DNA of 46,445 nt from Belnapia moabensis DSM 16746 (GCF_000745835.1 NZ_JQKB01000044.1:1-46445); one strand, 5' to 3'. Shown: positions 31,873-40,982, numbered from the stretch's first letter. Program-made: numbers and translations. The notes: a model not told the origin generated them from the letters alone.

Positions 31873-32820
31873 TTGGACAAGCCGGAGCTTCTGGTGATGG
31901 GCGTCCTGCCGGATTGGGACCTGGAGCCCATGGCCGAGCGCTACACCCTCCGCCTGCTCTACGAGGCCAAGGACGAGGCTGCCTTCATCGCCGAGCATGG
32001 CGCGGCGATCCGCGGCATCGTGACCAAGGGCGAGATCGGTGCCTCGGCGGCGCTGATGGATCAGTTGCCGCGGCTCGAGATTGTCGCCTGCTACGGCGTG
32101 GGCGTGGATGCCATCGACCGGGCTTATTGCGCGAAGCGCGGCATTCCGGTGACCAACACGCCGGACGTGCTGACCGAGGATGTGGCGGACCTTGCCTTCG
32201 CCCTGCTGCTCGCTGCCGCCCGGCGCATTCCGGCCGCCGATGCCTGGGTGCGGGACGGGTCCTGGGTGCGCGAGGGCTCGATGCCGCTGACCACGCGGGT
32301 CTGGGGCAAGCGGATGGGCATCGTCGGGCTCGGGCGGATCGGCTCGGCGGTGGCGAAGCGGGCCGAGGGGTTCGGGATGGCGATCAGCTACAGCGGCCGC
32401 TCGCCGAAGCCGGGGGTGCCCTATGCCTTCCATCCGAGCCCGGCGGCGCTGGCGCCGGAGGTCGATATCCTTGTCTGCTGCGCCATGGGCGGGCCGACAA
32501 CGCAGGGGTTGATCGACCGGGCGACGATCGAGGCGCTGCGGCCGGGGGCGATCTTCGTCAATGTCAGCCGCGGCTCGGTGGTGGATGAGACGGCTCTGCT
32601 GGAGGCGCTGCGCAGCCGGCGCATCGCGGCGGCCGGGCTCGACGTGTTCTGGAACGAGCCGGCGATCGACGCGGAATTCGCCAGCTTCCCGCATGTCGTC
32701 CTCGCCCCGCATGCGGCGAGCGGCACGGTGGAAACCCGCCGTGCCATGGGTGCGCTGATGCAGGAGAACCTGGCCGCGCATTTCGCCGGCCGGCCCCTGC
32801 CGACGGAGATCAGGCCGTGA
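31873..32820 (+). CDS. D-isomer-specific 2-hydroxyacid dehydrogenase (2-ketogluconate reductase-like)
   Basis: This 315-residue NAD(P)-dependent enzyme has GLGRIGSAVAKRAEGFG for the dinucleotide fold, the catalytic Arg in NVSRGSVVDE, Glu in DVFWNEPAI, and His in APHAASGTVETR. It starts with TTG, with GGGGAGG 6 nt upstream; the next ATG is 24 nt inside and lacks such a site. GhrB-type enzymes reduce 2-keto-D-gluconate to gluconate and 2-keto-L-gulonate to L-idonate, which fits the neighbours. Its stop overlaps the next start (GTGA). Confidence 0.9.
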   Translation: MDKPELLVMGVLPDWDLEPMAERYTLRLLYEAKDEAAFIAEHGAAIRGIVTKGEIGASAALMDQLPRLEIVACYGVGVDAIDRAYCAKRGIPVTNTPDVLTEDVADLAFALLLAAARRIPAADAWVRDGSWVREGSMPLTTRVWGKRMGIVGLGRIGSAVAKRAEGFGMAISYSGRSPKPGVPYAFHPSPAALAPEVDILVCCAMGGPTTQGLIDRATIEALRPGAIFVNVSRGSVVDETALLEALRSRRIAAAGLDVFWNEPAIDAEFASFPHVVLAPHAASGTVETRRAMGALMQENLAAHFAGRPLPTEIRP

Positions 32821-33848
32821 AGTCGGTCGTCATCCACGCCCCGAAGGATCTTCGCGTCGAGGAGCGCGAGGCGGGGGCGCCGGGCCCAGGCCAGGTCGCC
32901 ATCCGCATCAAGGCAGGGGGCATCTGCGGCTCCGACCTGCATTACTACCTGCATGGCGGGTTCGGCGCCGTCAGGCTGCGCGAGCCGATGGTGCTCGGGC
33001 ACGAGATCGCCGGCGTGATCGAGGCGCTGGGGGAGGGGGTGCAGGGACTCTCGCCGGGCCAGGCCGTCGCGGTCAATCCGAGCCTGCCCTGCGGCGCCTG
33101 CCGGCAATGCCTGGCGGGGCGGCCGAACCACTGCCTGGAGATGCGCTTCTACGGCAGCGCGATGCGGATGCCGCATGTGCAAGGCGGCTTCTCCGAGCGC
33201 CTGGTCTGCGAGGCGGCGCGCGCGGTGCCGCTGCCGGAGGGGATGACGCCGGAGCTTGCCGCCTTCGCCGAGCCGCTCGCCGTCTGCCTGCATGCCGGGC
33301 GGCAGGCGGGGCCGATGCTGGGCGCGCGGGTGCTGGTGACGGGGGCGGGGCCGATCGGCAATCTTGCCATCGCGGTTGCCCGCCATGCCGGGGCGCGGGA
33401 GGTGGTGGTGACGGACCTCCATTCCACCCCGCTGCTGACGGCGCGGCGCATGGGGGCGGACCGCACGCTCTCGATGAGTGAGGACCCGGACGGGCTGCTG
33501 CCCTATACGCTCGACAAGGGGCATTTCGACGTGGTCTTCGAGGCCTCGGGCAGCGGGGCGGCGCTGGCCTCGGCGATCCAGGCGGCGCGGCCGGGGGCTG
33601 TGATCGTGCAGTTGGGCCTCGGCGGGGATGTCGGCCTGCCGCTCTCGGCGCTCGTGGCGAAGGAGGTGTCGCTGCGCGGCACCTTCCGCTTCCATGAGGA
33701 ATTCGCCCTTGCCGTCGATGTGCTGGCGCGTGGCGACATCGATCCGACGCCGCTGCTGACGGCGACGGTGCCGGTGACAGAGGCCGTATCCGCCTTCGAG
33801 CTTGCGGCGGACAAGAGCCGGGCAATGAAGGTGCAACTCGCCTTTTGA
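32817..33848 (+). CDS. idnD: L-idonate 5-dehydrogenase-like zinc alcohol dehydrogenase
   Basis: This 343-residue medium-chain dehydrogenase has the catalytic-zinc site GGICGSDLHYYLHGG with GHEIAGVIE. The four-cysteine structural zinc loop is present (LPCGACRQCLAGRPNHC), and the Rossmann motif is GAGPIGNLAIAVAR. The CGSDLHYYLHGGFG and LREPMVLGHE segments match L-idonate 5-dehydrogenase, which oxidises L-idonate to 5-keto-D-gluconate. The GTG start overlaps the previous stop. Together with the two neighbours it can connect 2-keto-L-gulonate, L-idonate, 5-keto-gluconate and gluconate. Confidence 0.9.
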   Translation: MKSVVIHAPKDLRVEEREAGAPGPGQVAIRIKAGGICGSDLHYYLHGGFGAVRLREPMVLGHEIAGVIEALGEGVQGLSPGQAVAVNPSLPCGACRQCLAGRPNHCLEMRFYGSAMRMPHVQGGFSERLVCEAARAVPLPEGMTPELAAFAEPLAVCLHAGRQAGPMLGARVLVTGAGPIGNLAIAVARHAGAREVVVTDLHSTPLLTARRMGADRTLSMSEDPDGLLPYTLDKGHFDVVFEASGSGAALASAIQAARPGAVIVQLGLGGDVGLPLSALVAKEVSLRGTFRFHEEFALAVDVLARGDIDPTPLLTATVPVTEAVSAFELAADKSRAMKVQLAF

Positions 33849-33928
33849 TTTGGTTGGTGCGGCGGGTTGATTCCCGGCCGCGCCCGTCGCAGTCTTCGGA
33901 CCAAGCCGAAGAAGGATGGTCCGGGACG

Positions 33929-34933
33929 ATGCGAGCCCTCGTACTCCGCCAGCATGGCGACCTCGATGTGCTGGCGCTGGAGAGCGATTATCCGACGCCC
34001 CAGGCGGTGCCGGGGCATGTCGTCATCCGCGTCCGCGCCTCATCCTTCAACTATCATGACGTCTTCACCGTGAAGGGCATGCCGGGCATCAAGGTGCCGA
34101 TGCCGGTCGTCATCGGCCTCGACATGGCGGGTGAGATCGCCGAGGTCGGGCCGGAGGTGCAGGGTTGGGCCGCCGGTGACAGGGTGCTGGTCAATCCCAT
34201 CAACAAGAAGAAGGGTTTGATGGGCGAGATGCTGGATGGCGGCATGGCGGAGTACTGCCTCGTCGCCGCCGACCAGCTGATCCGCCTGCCGGAAGGCGTC
34301 AGCTTCGAGCAGGCGGCGGCGCTGCCGGTCGCCTACGGCACGGCGCACCGGATGATCGTGACGCACAAGACGATCAAGGCGGGAGACAACGTGCTGATCC
34401 TTGGCGCCTCGGGCGGCGTCGGCACGGGATGCGTGCTGCTGGCGAAGCAGCTGGGCGCCTATGTGGTGGCCGCCGCCGGCGGCGAGGAGAAGTGCCGGCG
34501 CATGCTGGAGATCGGCGCCGACGAGGCGATCGATTACCAGAAGGTCGATTTCTCCAAATGGGCGATCGAGCGCTTTGGCAAGCCGCAGCGGCGGAGCTAC
34601 GAGGGCGGCGTCGATGTCCTCATCAACTACACCGGGGGCGAGACCTGGGGGCCGGGCCTGCGCTGCGTGAAGCGGGGCGGCAAGATCCTGGTCTGCGGCG
34701 CGACGGCGGGCTTCGACCCGAAGGAGGATCTGCGCTTCATCTGGACCTTCGAGTTGCAGGTGATCGGCAGCAACAGCTTCTACAACGAGGATTTCACCTC
34801 GCTGATGGGGATGATCCAGCAGGGGAAGATGAATCCCGTCATCGACAAGGTGCTGCCGCTGGAGCAGGCGGCGGAGGGGCTGGCGCTCATCCGCGACCGG
34901 CGCGTGATGGGCAAGGTGGTGGTGACGCCATGA
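33929..34933 (+). CDS. Zinc-independent MDR/quinone oxidoreductase-type dehydrogenase
   Basis: This 334-residue medium-chain reductase begins MRALVLRQHGDLDVL, with SFNYHDVFTVKG in place of the zinc ligands. It has GASGGVGTGCVLLAKQLGA as the NADPH site and LPLEQAAEGLALIRDRRVMGKVVV at the end. Members reduce enoyl-CoA, quinones or acryloyl-CoA-like substrates. It is the first gene of a coupled operon (ATGA overlap with a hotdog thioesterase) that also encodes an acyl-CoA ligase, so a CoA-linked substrate is likely. An upstream in-frame extension was rejected because MRALVL is the normal family start. Confidence 0.9.
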   Translation: MRALVLRQHGDLDVLALESDYPTPQAVPGHVVIRVRASSFNYHDVFTVKGMPGIKVPMPVVIGLDMAGEIAEVGPEVQGWAAGDRVLVNPINKKKGLMGEMLDGGMAEYCLVAADQLIRLPEGVSFEQAAALPVAYGTAHRMIVTHKTIKAGDNVLILGASGGVGTGCVLLAKQLGAYVVAAAGGEEKCRRMLEIGADEAIDYQKVDFSKWAIERFGKPQRRSYEGGVDVLINYTGGETWGPGLRCVKRGGKILVCGATAGFDPKEDLRFIWTFELQVIGSNSFYNEDFTSLMGMIQQGKMNPVIDKVLPLEQAAEGLALIRDRRVMGKVVVTP

Positions 34934-35334
34934 CGCTGGAGGAAGTGCAGGCGCTCGTCACCCGTGCGCCCTATCACCAGTGGCTCGGGCTGAAGGTGGT
35001 CTCCTTCGGCGGGGGCGAGATCGAGATCCGCGCCACCTGGCGCGAGGAATGGGTGGTGAACCCGGACCGGCGCTATACCCATGGCGGCATCCTCGCAGCG
35101 CTCGTGGACCTCGCCGCCGACTGGGCGCTCGGTGCGGAGCTGGGGCGGGGCATCCCGACCGTGGACATGAGGGTCGACTACCATCGGCCGGCCATGCCGG
35201 GCGACCTGATCTGCAAGGGGAAGATCGTGCGGCAGGGCGGGATGTTCTCGGTCGCCGAGGCGTCGATCTTCGACCTCGACGGCAAGCTCTGCGCCTCGGG
35301 CCGCGGCGTCTACCTCACCGCCCCGCCGAAGTGA
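34930..35334 (+). CDS. PaaI-type hotdog-fold thioesterase
   Basis: This 134-residue single hotdog domain has YHQWLGLKVVSFGGGEIEIRATW, NPDRRYTHGGILAALVDLAADWALGAELGRG (the HGG-plus-Asp active-site helix), and VDMRVDYHRPAMPGDLICKGKIVRQGGMFSVAEASIFD followed by GRGVYL. It probably hydrolyses an aryl- or acyl-CoA. Both ends overlap the neighbours (ATGA at the start, GTGA at the end), so it is translationally coupled between the MDR reductase and the acyl-CoA ligase. Confidence 0.92.
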   Translation: MTLEEVQALVTRAPYHQWLGLKVVSFGGGEIEIRATWREEWVVNPDRRYTHGGILAALVDLAADWALGAELGRGIPTVDMRVDYHRPAMPGDLICKGKIVRQGGMFSVAEASIFDLDGKLCASGRGVYLTAPPK

Positions 35335-36797
35335 CCGGCTTCCGCAATCTCGGCGCGCTGATCGACCCGGCCGCCGACGCGGACAAGACGGCGCTTATCG
35401 ACCTTTCAACCGGCGAGGCGCGCCACATCAGCTACGCCGCGCTCGATGCGATGAGCAATGCGGTGGCGCGCGGGCTGCTGCGACGGGGACTGAAGCGGGG
35501 TGACCGGGTCGGCATCCTGGCCGCGAATTCGGCGGAATTCCTGGCGGCGTTGAACGGTGCGATGCGGGCGGGGCTTGTCGCCGTGCCGGTCAACTGGCGC
35601 TTCCCGAAGGCGACGCTCGACTACGTGCTGGAGAACAGCGGCGCGAGCCTCGTCTTCATCGACGAGGCACGGCGCGGGGCGGTGTCGGGCGGCATCGTCC
35701 TGGGCGGGGCGGAGTGGGAGGCGCTGCTCGACCCCGGGCCCTTCGAGGCGGTGGTGCCGGAGCCGGCGGAGGCGGCGCTGTTCCTCTATACCTCGGGCTC
35801 GACGGGCAGGCCGAAGGGCGTGGTGCTGTCGCACCAGTCGCATCTCTGGGTTGTGGAACAGCGGCTGGCCGGTGCCGACATGCGGCAGGAGCGGGCGTTG
35901 ATCGCAGCGCCGCTCTACCACATGAATGGCCTTGCCCTGGCGCAGCTGGCGAGCGCGGCGCACATCACCGTGGTGCTGCTGCCGCAGTTCGAGGCGCGGG
36001 CCTATATCCGCGCGATCGGCGAGCATCGCGCCACCTGGATCACCGGCGTGCCGCCGATGATGGCGATGCTGCTGCAGGAACGCGAGTTGCTGGCGTCGAC
36101 GGATACCTCCTGCGTGCGGCATGTGCGCTGCGGCTCGGCGCCGACCTCGCCGGCGCTGCTGGCGGCGATCAGGGCGGCCTTTCCGCAGGCACGCTTCATC
36201 AACGGCTATGGCACGACGGAATGCGGGCCGGTGGTCTTCGGGCCGCATCCCGACGGCATCCCGACGCCGCCGCTCTCGGTCGGGTATCCGCATCCGGCGG
36301 TGGAGCTTCGCCTCAACGCGCAGGGTGTACTGGAGCAGAAATGCCCCGGCATGATGAATGGCTACTGGAACCGGCCGGACCTCAGGGCGCCGGTCACGCC
36401 GGATGGGTTCTACGTCACCGGCGATGTTTTCTCGGTCGACGAGAATGGGTTCTTCACCGTGGTTGGCCGTGTCGACGACATGTTCATCTCGGGTGGGGAG
36501 AACATCTTCCCGAGCGAGGTGGAGAAGGTGCTGGAGACGCACCCTGCCGTCGAGCAATCGGCCGTCATCCCCGTGCCGGATGACATCAAGGGCACCAAGC
36601 CGGTCGCCTTCGTCGTCCGTAAAACGGGCGCACAGGTGGATGAGGCGGCGCTGAAGGCGCATTCCCTCGCCCATGCGCCGGCCTATATGCACCCGCGGCG
36701 CATCTGGTTCGTGGAGGCGCTGCCGCTGATGGGAACCAACAAGATCGACAAGGCGCAGCTCGCCGCCTGGGCGCGCGAGGGCCTCGCACAAGGGTAG
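35331..36797 (+). CDS. AMP-dependent acyl-CoA synthetase/ligase
   Basis: This 488-residue ANL ligase has LFLYTSGSTGRPKGVVLSHQS (P-loop), GYGTTECGP (A5), FYVTGDVFSVDENGFFTVVGRVDDMFISGGENIFPSEVE (A7-A8), and a C-terminal lysine in MGTNKIDKAQL. The usual GK of the catalytic motif is NK here, but the lysine is kept. It starts GTG inside the thioesterase stop. A ligase and a thioesterase in one operon suggests control of a CoA ester pool; the acid substrate is unknown. Confidence 0.92.
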   Translation: MTGFRNLGALIDPAADADKTALIDLSTGEARHISYAALDAMSNAVARGLLRRGLKRGDRVGILAANSAEFLAALNGAMRAGLVAVPVNWRFPKATLDYVLENSGASLVFIDEARRGAVSGGIVLGGAEWEALLDPGPFEAVVPEPAEAALFLYTSGSTGRPKGVVLSHQSHLWVVEQRLAGADMRQERALIAAPLYHMNGLALAQLASAAHITVVLLPQFEARAYIRAIGEHRATWITGVPPMMAMLLQERELLASTDTSCVRHVRCGSAPTSPALLAAIRAAFPQARFINGYGTTECGPVVFGPHPDGIPTPPLSVGYPHPAVELRLNAQGVLEQKCPGMMNGYWNRPDLRAPVTPDGFYVTGDVFSVDENGFFTVVGRVDDMFISGGENIFPSEVEKVLETHPAVEQSAVIPVPDDIKGTKPVAFVVRKTGAQVDEAALKAHSLAHAPAYMHPRRIWFVEALPLMGTNKIDKAQLAAWAREGLAQG

Positions 36798-36824
36798 GAA
36801 ACGGCCGTCGCTCCAGCCGGGAGG

Positions 36825-37790
36825 ATGACGACCTTGAAGAGACGCATGTTGTTCGCCCTCGCCGCCGCGCCTGCCCTGGCGCAGGCGGCGAACCTGCCGG
36901 ACCATCCGGTGGTGATGATCGTACCCTATGCTCCGGGCGGCTCGGCCGATGTGCTGGCGCGCGCCATCGCCCCGGCCATGGGCGAGGCGCTGGGGCAATC
37001 CGTGGTGGTAGAGCTGCGGCCGGGAGCCGGGGGGAATATCGGCGCGGCGCATGTGGCGGAGGGGGCTCGGGCGGATGGCACGACGCTGCTCTTCGCTTCA
37101 ATCTCGCTCTCGACCGCGCCGGCCTTGCAAAGGCTGAGCTTCGACCCGCTGCGCGACCTGGTGCCGGTGGCAGGGCTGGGTGCCATCCCGAGCCTGATGG
37201 TCGTCTCGCCCGAGAGCCCGTATCGCAGCCTGGCCGATGTGTTGGCGGCGGCGCGGGCACGGCCGGGGGCGATCACCTATGGCTCCTCCGGGCCGGGGAC
37301 GGGGAGTCACCTCGCCGGGGCGCTGCTGGCGGCGCAGGCGGGGGTGGAGCTGACGCATGTGCCTTATCGCGGCTCCGGCGCGGTCTATCCGGACCTGATC
37401 GCGCGCAGGATCGACATCCTGCTCGACGTCATGGGCAGCTCGGCCGGGCAGGTGACGGCGGGGGCGGTGCGGGCGCTGGCGATCAGCGCGGCGGCGCGCG
37501 CGCCGGCCTTCCCGGCGGTGCCGACCATCGCCGAATCGGGGGTGCCGGGCTTCGAATTCCTCACCTGGTTCGGCTTCTTCGTCCGCAGCGGCACGCCGGA
37601 GCCGGCGCGGCGGGCGCTGGAGGCGGCGCTGCTTCGGGCCTTCGCCGCGCCCGCGGTGCAGGAGAGGCTGCAGCAGGCGAGCGCGGTGCCGCTGCCGGCG
37701 CCGGGCGCCGAGTTCGGCCGCTGGTATGCTGGCGAGGTGGCTCGTTGGCAGGGGCTGGTGCGGGAGGGCAAGCTGGCGCGGATCGAGTGA
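36825..37790 (+). CDS. Bug/TctC-family periplasmic solute-binding protein
   Basis: This 321-residue protein has a signal peptide (KRRMLFALAAAPALAQAA) and then the Bug-family fold: HPVVMIVPYAPGGSADVLARAIAPAM, VVELRPGAGGNIGAAHVA, ITYGSSGPGTGSHLAGALL and VPYRGSGAVYPDLIARRIDI. It binds carboxylates or other small organic acids outside the inner membrane. No TctA/TctB membrane genes are in the window, so it is an orphan, which is common in this group. It lies between an acyl-CoA ligase and a PrpD-family gene. Confidence 0.93.
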   Translation: MTTLKRRMLFALAAAPALAQAANLPDHPVVMIVPYAPGGSADVLARAIAPAMGEALGQSVVVELRPGAGGNIGAAHVAEGARADGTTLLFASISLSTAPALQRLSFDPLRDLVPVAGLGAIPSLMVVSPESPYRSLADVLAAARARPGAITYGSSGPGTGSHLAGALLAAQAGVELTHVPYRGSGAVYPDLIARRIDILLDVMGSSAGQVTAGAVRALAISAAARAPAFPAVPTIAESGVPGFEFLTWFGFFVRSGTPEPARRALEAALLRAFAAPAVQERLQQASAVPLPAPGAEFGRWYAGEVARWQGLVREGKLARIE

Positions 37791-37803
37791 GGCGCCGCAC
37801 CCC

Positions 37804-39078
37804 ATGCCCATCCCCGACCATGTCCGCGACCATGCCGGGCTGATCCTGGCCGATACGCTCGGCGCCATCCTCGCCGGGCAGGCGCAGCCGGAGGTGCGCG
37901 CGATGGCCGAGCGGCATGCCGGCGTGGGCGTGCCGCTGCTCGGGACGCGGCTCGCGGCGCCGGCGCCGATGGCGGCCTTCCTCACCGGCTTCGCGGGGAC
38001 GGCGGTGGAGCTGGACGAGGGAAATTACCCGGCGGGCGGGCATCCGGCGATCCATGCGGTGGCGCCGGCGCTCGCCGAGGCGGCGGCGCGGGAGACATCG
38101 GGCGAGGCGCTGCTGGGTGCAGTCATCGCCGGGTATGAGGCGGGCTCGCGGGTGGGCCATGCGATGCGGCTGCGGCCGGCGGCGCATCCGCATGGGACCT
38201 GGGGGGTGGTCGGCGCGGCGGCGGCCGTTGCCAGCTTGCGCGGGTATGATGCGGGGCGGGTGCGGGCGGCGCTGGAGCTGGCGGCGAGCCTCGGCCTGGC
38301 GACGAGCGCGACGGCCTCGCTGCGGGGTGGCTCGGTGCGCAATGTCTATGCGGCGGCGGCGGCGCAGAACGGGCTGCTGGCGGTCGATCTGCTGGAGGCG
38401 GGGGTGACGGGGGAGCCGGGCGGCACCGCCATCGTGTTCGGCGAGGTGGTGGGCTCGGCTTTCGATTCAGCCGCTTATGAGGCGGCGAAGGGACGCTGGT
38501 TCATCCTCGAGAGCTTCCTCAAGCAGGCAAGCTGCTGCCGCGAGACGCAGGGGGCGCTGGAGGCCATAGAGCTTCTGCTGGCGGAGGCGCCGGTCGATCC
38601 CCAGGATGTCGCAGGGATCGAGGTGGCGACCTTCGCTTCCGCCGCGCTGCTGGCGGAGCGGGCGCCGGTGGCGCCGATCGCGGGGCGGTTCTCCATCCCC
38701 TTCACCGTGGCGACGCGGATGCTGCGGGGGCATGCCTGGATCGAGGCCTTCTCGGCCGAGGCCATTGCCGACCCGGCGACGCGGGCGCTGGCGGCGAAGG
38801 TAAGGGTGGTCGAGGAGCCGGACTATACGGCGCGGTTGCCGGCGGAGCGGCTGTGCCGGCTGACGCTGCGGCTGCGGGACGGCAACCTGCGGGAGCGGGT
38901 GGTATGCGGGACGCCGGGTGACCCGGACCGGCCGCTGCCGGAGGCGGCGCTGCAGGAGAAATTCCGCCGCAGCGTGGAGCCGACGCATGGCGCGCGCTGG
39001 GCGGGGATGTGGGAGATGGCGCGGCATCCGGAGCGCATCGGCGCCGTGGCGGCGCTGTTCGGCGCCTTCCGGCCGTGA
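37804..39078 (+). CDS. MmgE/PrpD-family protein
   Basis: This 424-residue protein is related to 2-methylcitrate dehydratase PrpD and cis-aconitate decarboxylase. It shows ADTLGAILAGQ, GFAGTAVELDEGNYPAGGHPAIHAVAPALAEA, HPHGTWGVVGAAAAVA, the SFLKQASCCRETQGALEA segment, and a C-terminal EAALQEKFRRSV. It is typical of enzymes acting on tricarboxylates or other acids, matching the adjacent Bug protein. It starts 13 nt after the Bug stop and its own stop overlaps the GNAT start. Length is slightly below PrpD (about 480). The exact reaction is unknown. Confidence 0.9.
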   Translation: MPIPDHVRDHAGLILADTLGAILAGQAQPEVRAMAERHAGVGVPLLGTRLAAPAPMAAFLTGFAGTAVELDEGNYPAGGHPAIHAVAPALAEAAARETSGEALLGAVIAGYEAGSRVGHAMRLRPAAHPHGTWGVVGAAAAVASLRGYDAGRVRAALELAASLGLATSATASLRGGSVRNVYAAAAAQNGLLAVDLLEAGVTGEPGGTAIVFGEVVGSAFDSAAYEAAKGRWFILESFLKQASCCRETQGALEAIELLLAEAPVDPQDVAGIEVATFASAALLAERAPVAPIAGRFSIPFTVATRMLRGHAWIEAFSAEAIADPATRALAAKVRVVEEPDYTARLPAERLCRLTLRLRDGNLRERVVCGTPGDPDRPLPEAALQEKFRRSVEPTHGARWAGMWEMARHPERIGAVAALFGAFRP

Positions 39079-39575
39079 CGGGCGGCCCGCCGTGCCGGCT
39101 CGGGCCCGATGACGCCGCCGCCTTCCGGGCGCTGCGGCTGGAGGCGCTGCAGCGGCACCCGGAGGTCTTCGCCGCGGACTTCGCCGAGGAAGCGGCGCGG
39201 CCGCTCGATTGGTTCGCGGAGCGGCTGGCGGCGAACGAGGTCTTTGCCACGGCAGGGCCGGATGGGGCGCTGCTCGGCATGGCGGGGCTGATGCGCCATG
39301 CGACGGCCAAGCTGCGGCACAAGGCGGTGCTCTGGGGCGTCTATGTCCGGGAAGAGGCGCGCGGCACCGGGCTCGGCCCCGCGCTGGTTGGGGCGGCTCT
39401 GGCGGCGGCGCGCGGCAGCATCGAGGAGGTGCGCCTCACCGTCACAGCCGGCAACGAGGCGGCGATCCGCCTCTACGAAGGGTTTGGCTTCCGCGCCTAT
39501 GGTCTGGAGGAACGGGCGCTGCGCGTCGCCGGGCGCGACTATGACGACGTGCTGATGGCGCTGCGGCTGGGCTGA
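39075..39575 (+). CDS. GNAT-family N-acetyltransferase
   Basis: This 166-residue GNAT protein has LGPDDAAAFRALRLEALQRHPEVF at the N-terminus, LWGVYVREEARGTGLGPALVGAAL as the acetyl-CoA pyrophosphate loop (R/Q-x-x-G-x-G/A type), VTAGNEAAIRLYEGFGFRAYG, and a final beta strand. It starts GTG inside the prpD-like stop (GTGA), so it is the last gene of the operon. Its 3' end overlaps the convergent SAF-domain gene by 37 nt. The acceptor amine is unknown. Confidence 0.9.
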   Translation: MTGGPPCRLGPDDAAAFRALRLEALQRHPEVFAADFAEEAARPLDWFAERLAANEVFATAGPDGALLGMAGLMRHATAKLRHKAVLWGVYVREEARGTGLGPALVGAALAAARGSIEEVRLTVTAGNEAAIRLYEGFGFRAYGLEERALRVAGRDYDDVLMALRLG

Positions 39576-40882
39576 GCGCTGGCCTCCATCTCGCGCCTGA
39601 TGCGTACGGCCTCGCTCGACTCGTCGATGGCGACATCGGCCCAGCCGACCGTCGCCCCGCGCGGCACCTTCCGCTTCAGCCGCACGCCATGGGCCAGGCC
39701 GATAGGCAGCGCGCCGAGGGCGAGGGAGCGTTCGGCGGGGAGGCATTTGCCCCAGACCATGGCGCCGCCCTCGCCGTCCAGCACCTCGCCCTCGGCGAGG
39801 TCGCGCTTGGCCGTCGCCGCGACATCGCCGCGCCAGGCTTCGGGGGCACCGGTCGGTTCGCGGCGGAGCGCGGCGGAGGCGATGCTGACGCCGAGTTCCA
39901 GCCCGATCAGGTGGTAGGGCCGCCAGAGCGCGGCGAAGCGGCCGGAGGGGTCGCAGTGCACGCCGTACTCCGAGAAGCAGCGGCGGATGTAGTCGGTCTC
40001 GCCCTCGAAGACGGCGTAGACGCCCCAACGGAGGTCATTGAGGACCTGGCGGCCGTCACGCTCGAGGGAGGAGATCACCTCGACGACGCCGCCGGCGCCG
40101 GCGAAGACGCGGGGCAGGTCCTGGGTGCCGCAGGGTGGGAAGCGCAACCCGTCCTCGGGCGGGGCGAGGCCGGTGGCATTGGCGATGGCCGCCATCTCGA
40201 TGCCCGACTTGGTCCCGTCGAGGAAGGAGTTGAACATCTGCGGGTTCATCCCGCCGAGCCGCGCCTGCTCCTCGGTCAGGCCGTAATGGCCCCATACCGT
40301 CTCCGGCGTGCTCTCGTGATAGGCGGGGAGGTACTTGGTGCCCTTGCCGGCGGCGGTGACGGGCAGGCCCATGGCGCGGATGGTGTCCACCAGTTCGCAG
40401 ACCAGGGCGGGCTGGTCGCCATAGGCGAGCGAATAGACGACGCCGGCCTGCCGGGCGCGGGCGGCGAGCAGCGGGCCGGCGAGAACATCGGCCTCCACAT
40501 TGACCATGACGATGTGCTTGCCGTGGGCGATGGCGGCGAGGGCATGGCGGATGCCAGCCGCCGGATGGCCGGTGCATTCGACGATGACCTCGATGCGCGG
40601 CTCGGCCATCAGCGCCATCGCATCCTCGGTGAGGTGGGTGCCGCCAGTGGCGAGCGCGGCATCGAGCGAGGCGGGGGCATGGCGCTCCGCCTCCCAGCCG
40701 ATGCGGGCGAGGGCGTCGCGGGTGCGGGGGAGGGAGAGGTCGGCGATGCCGGCGACCTGGATGCCCGGCATCCGTACCGCCATGGCGAGAAACATCGAGC
40801 CGAATTTCCCGGCGCCGATGACCCCGACGGTGACGGGCCGGCCCTCGGCCGCGCGGCGGCGCAGCATGGCGTGCAGGTTCAT
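39539..40882 (-). CDS. Homoserine-dehydrogenase-like oxidoreductase with C-terminal SAF domain
   Basis: This 447-residue protein has an N-terminal NAD(P)-binding fold (VGVIGAGKFGSMFLAMAVRMPG) and a dehydrogenase domain (VIVECTGHPAAGIRHALAAIAHGKHIVMVNVEADVL, TAAGKGTKYLPAYHESTPETVWGHYG). A SAF/AFP-like beta-clip follows at about 355-430 (AKRDLAEGEVLDGEGG, LPIGLAHGVRLKRKVPRGATVGWADV). GGAGGAA lies about 7 nt before the ATG. It diverges from a threonate-dehydrogenase-like gene over 100 nt. A sugar-acid or apionate-like substrate is a guess from context only. Confidence 0.88.
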   Translation of the reverse strand: MNLHAMLRRRAAEGRPVTVGVIGAGKFGSMFLAMAVRMPGIQVAGIADLSLPRTRDALARIGWEAERHAPASLDAALATGGTHLTEDAMALMAEPRIEVIVECTGHPAAGIRHALAAIAHGKHIVMVNVEADVLAGPLLAARARQAGVVYSLAYGDQPALVCELVDTIRAMGLPVTAAGKGTKYLPAYHESTPETVWGHYGLTEEQARLGGMNPQMFNSFLDGTKSGIEMAAIANATGLAPPEDGLRFPPCGTQDLPRVFAGAGGVVEVISSLERDGRQVLNDLRWGVYAVFEGETDYIRRCFSEYGVHCDPSGRFAALWRPYHLIGLELGVSIASAALRREPTGAPEAWRGDVAATAKRDLAEGEVLDGEGGAMVWGKCLPAERSLALGALPIGLAHGVRLKRKVPRGATVGWADVAIDESSEAVRIRREMEASAQPSRSAISTSS

Positions 40883-40982
40883 GGCCGGTTCCTCCGATTC
40901 TTCGGTCGGGGAGGCTAGCGCTTGACGCCGCCCCCGCGCCACCTGAGCCTCGCCGCGAAAGCGGACAAGGGAGGGCAGTACC

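Noticed and set aside
36825-37790. Complete tripartite tricarboxylate transporter
   Set aside because: Only the solute-binding protein is present; no TctA or TctB membrane genes nearby.
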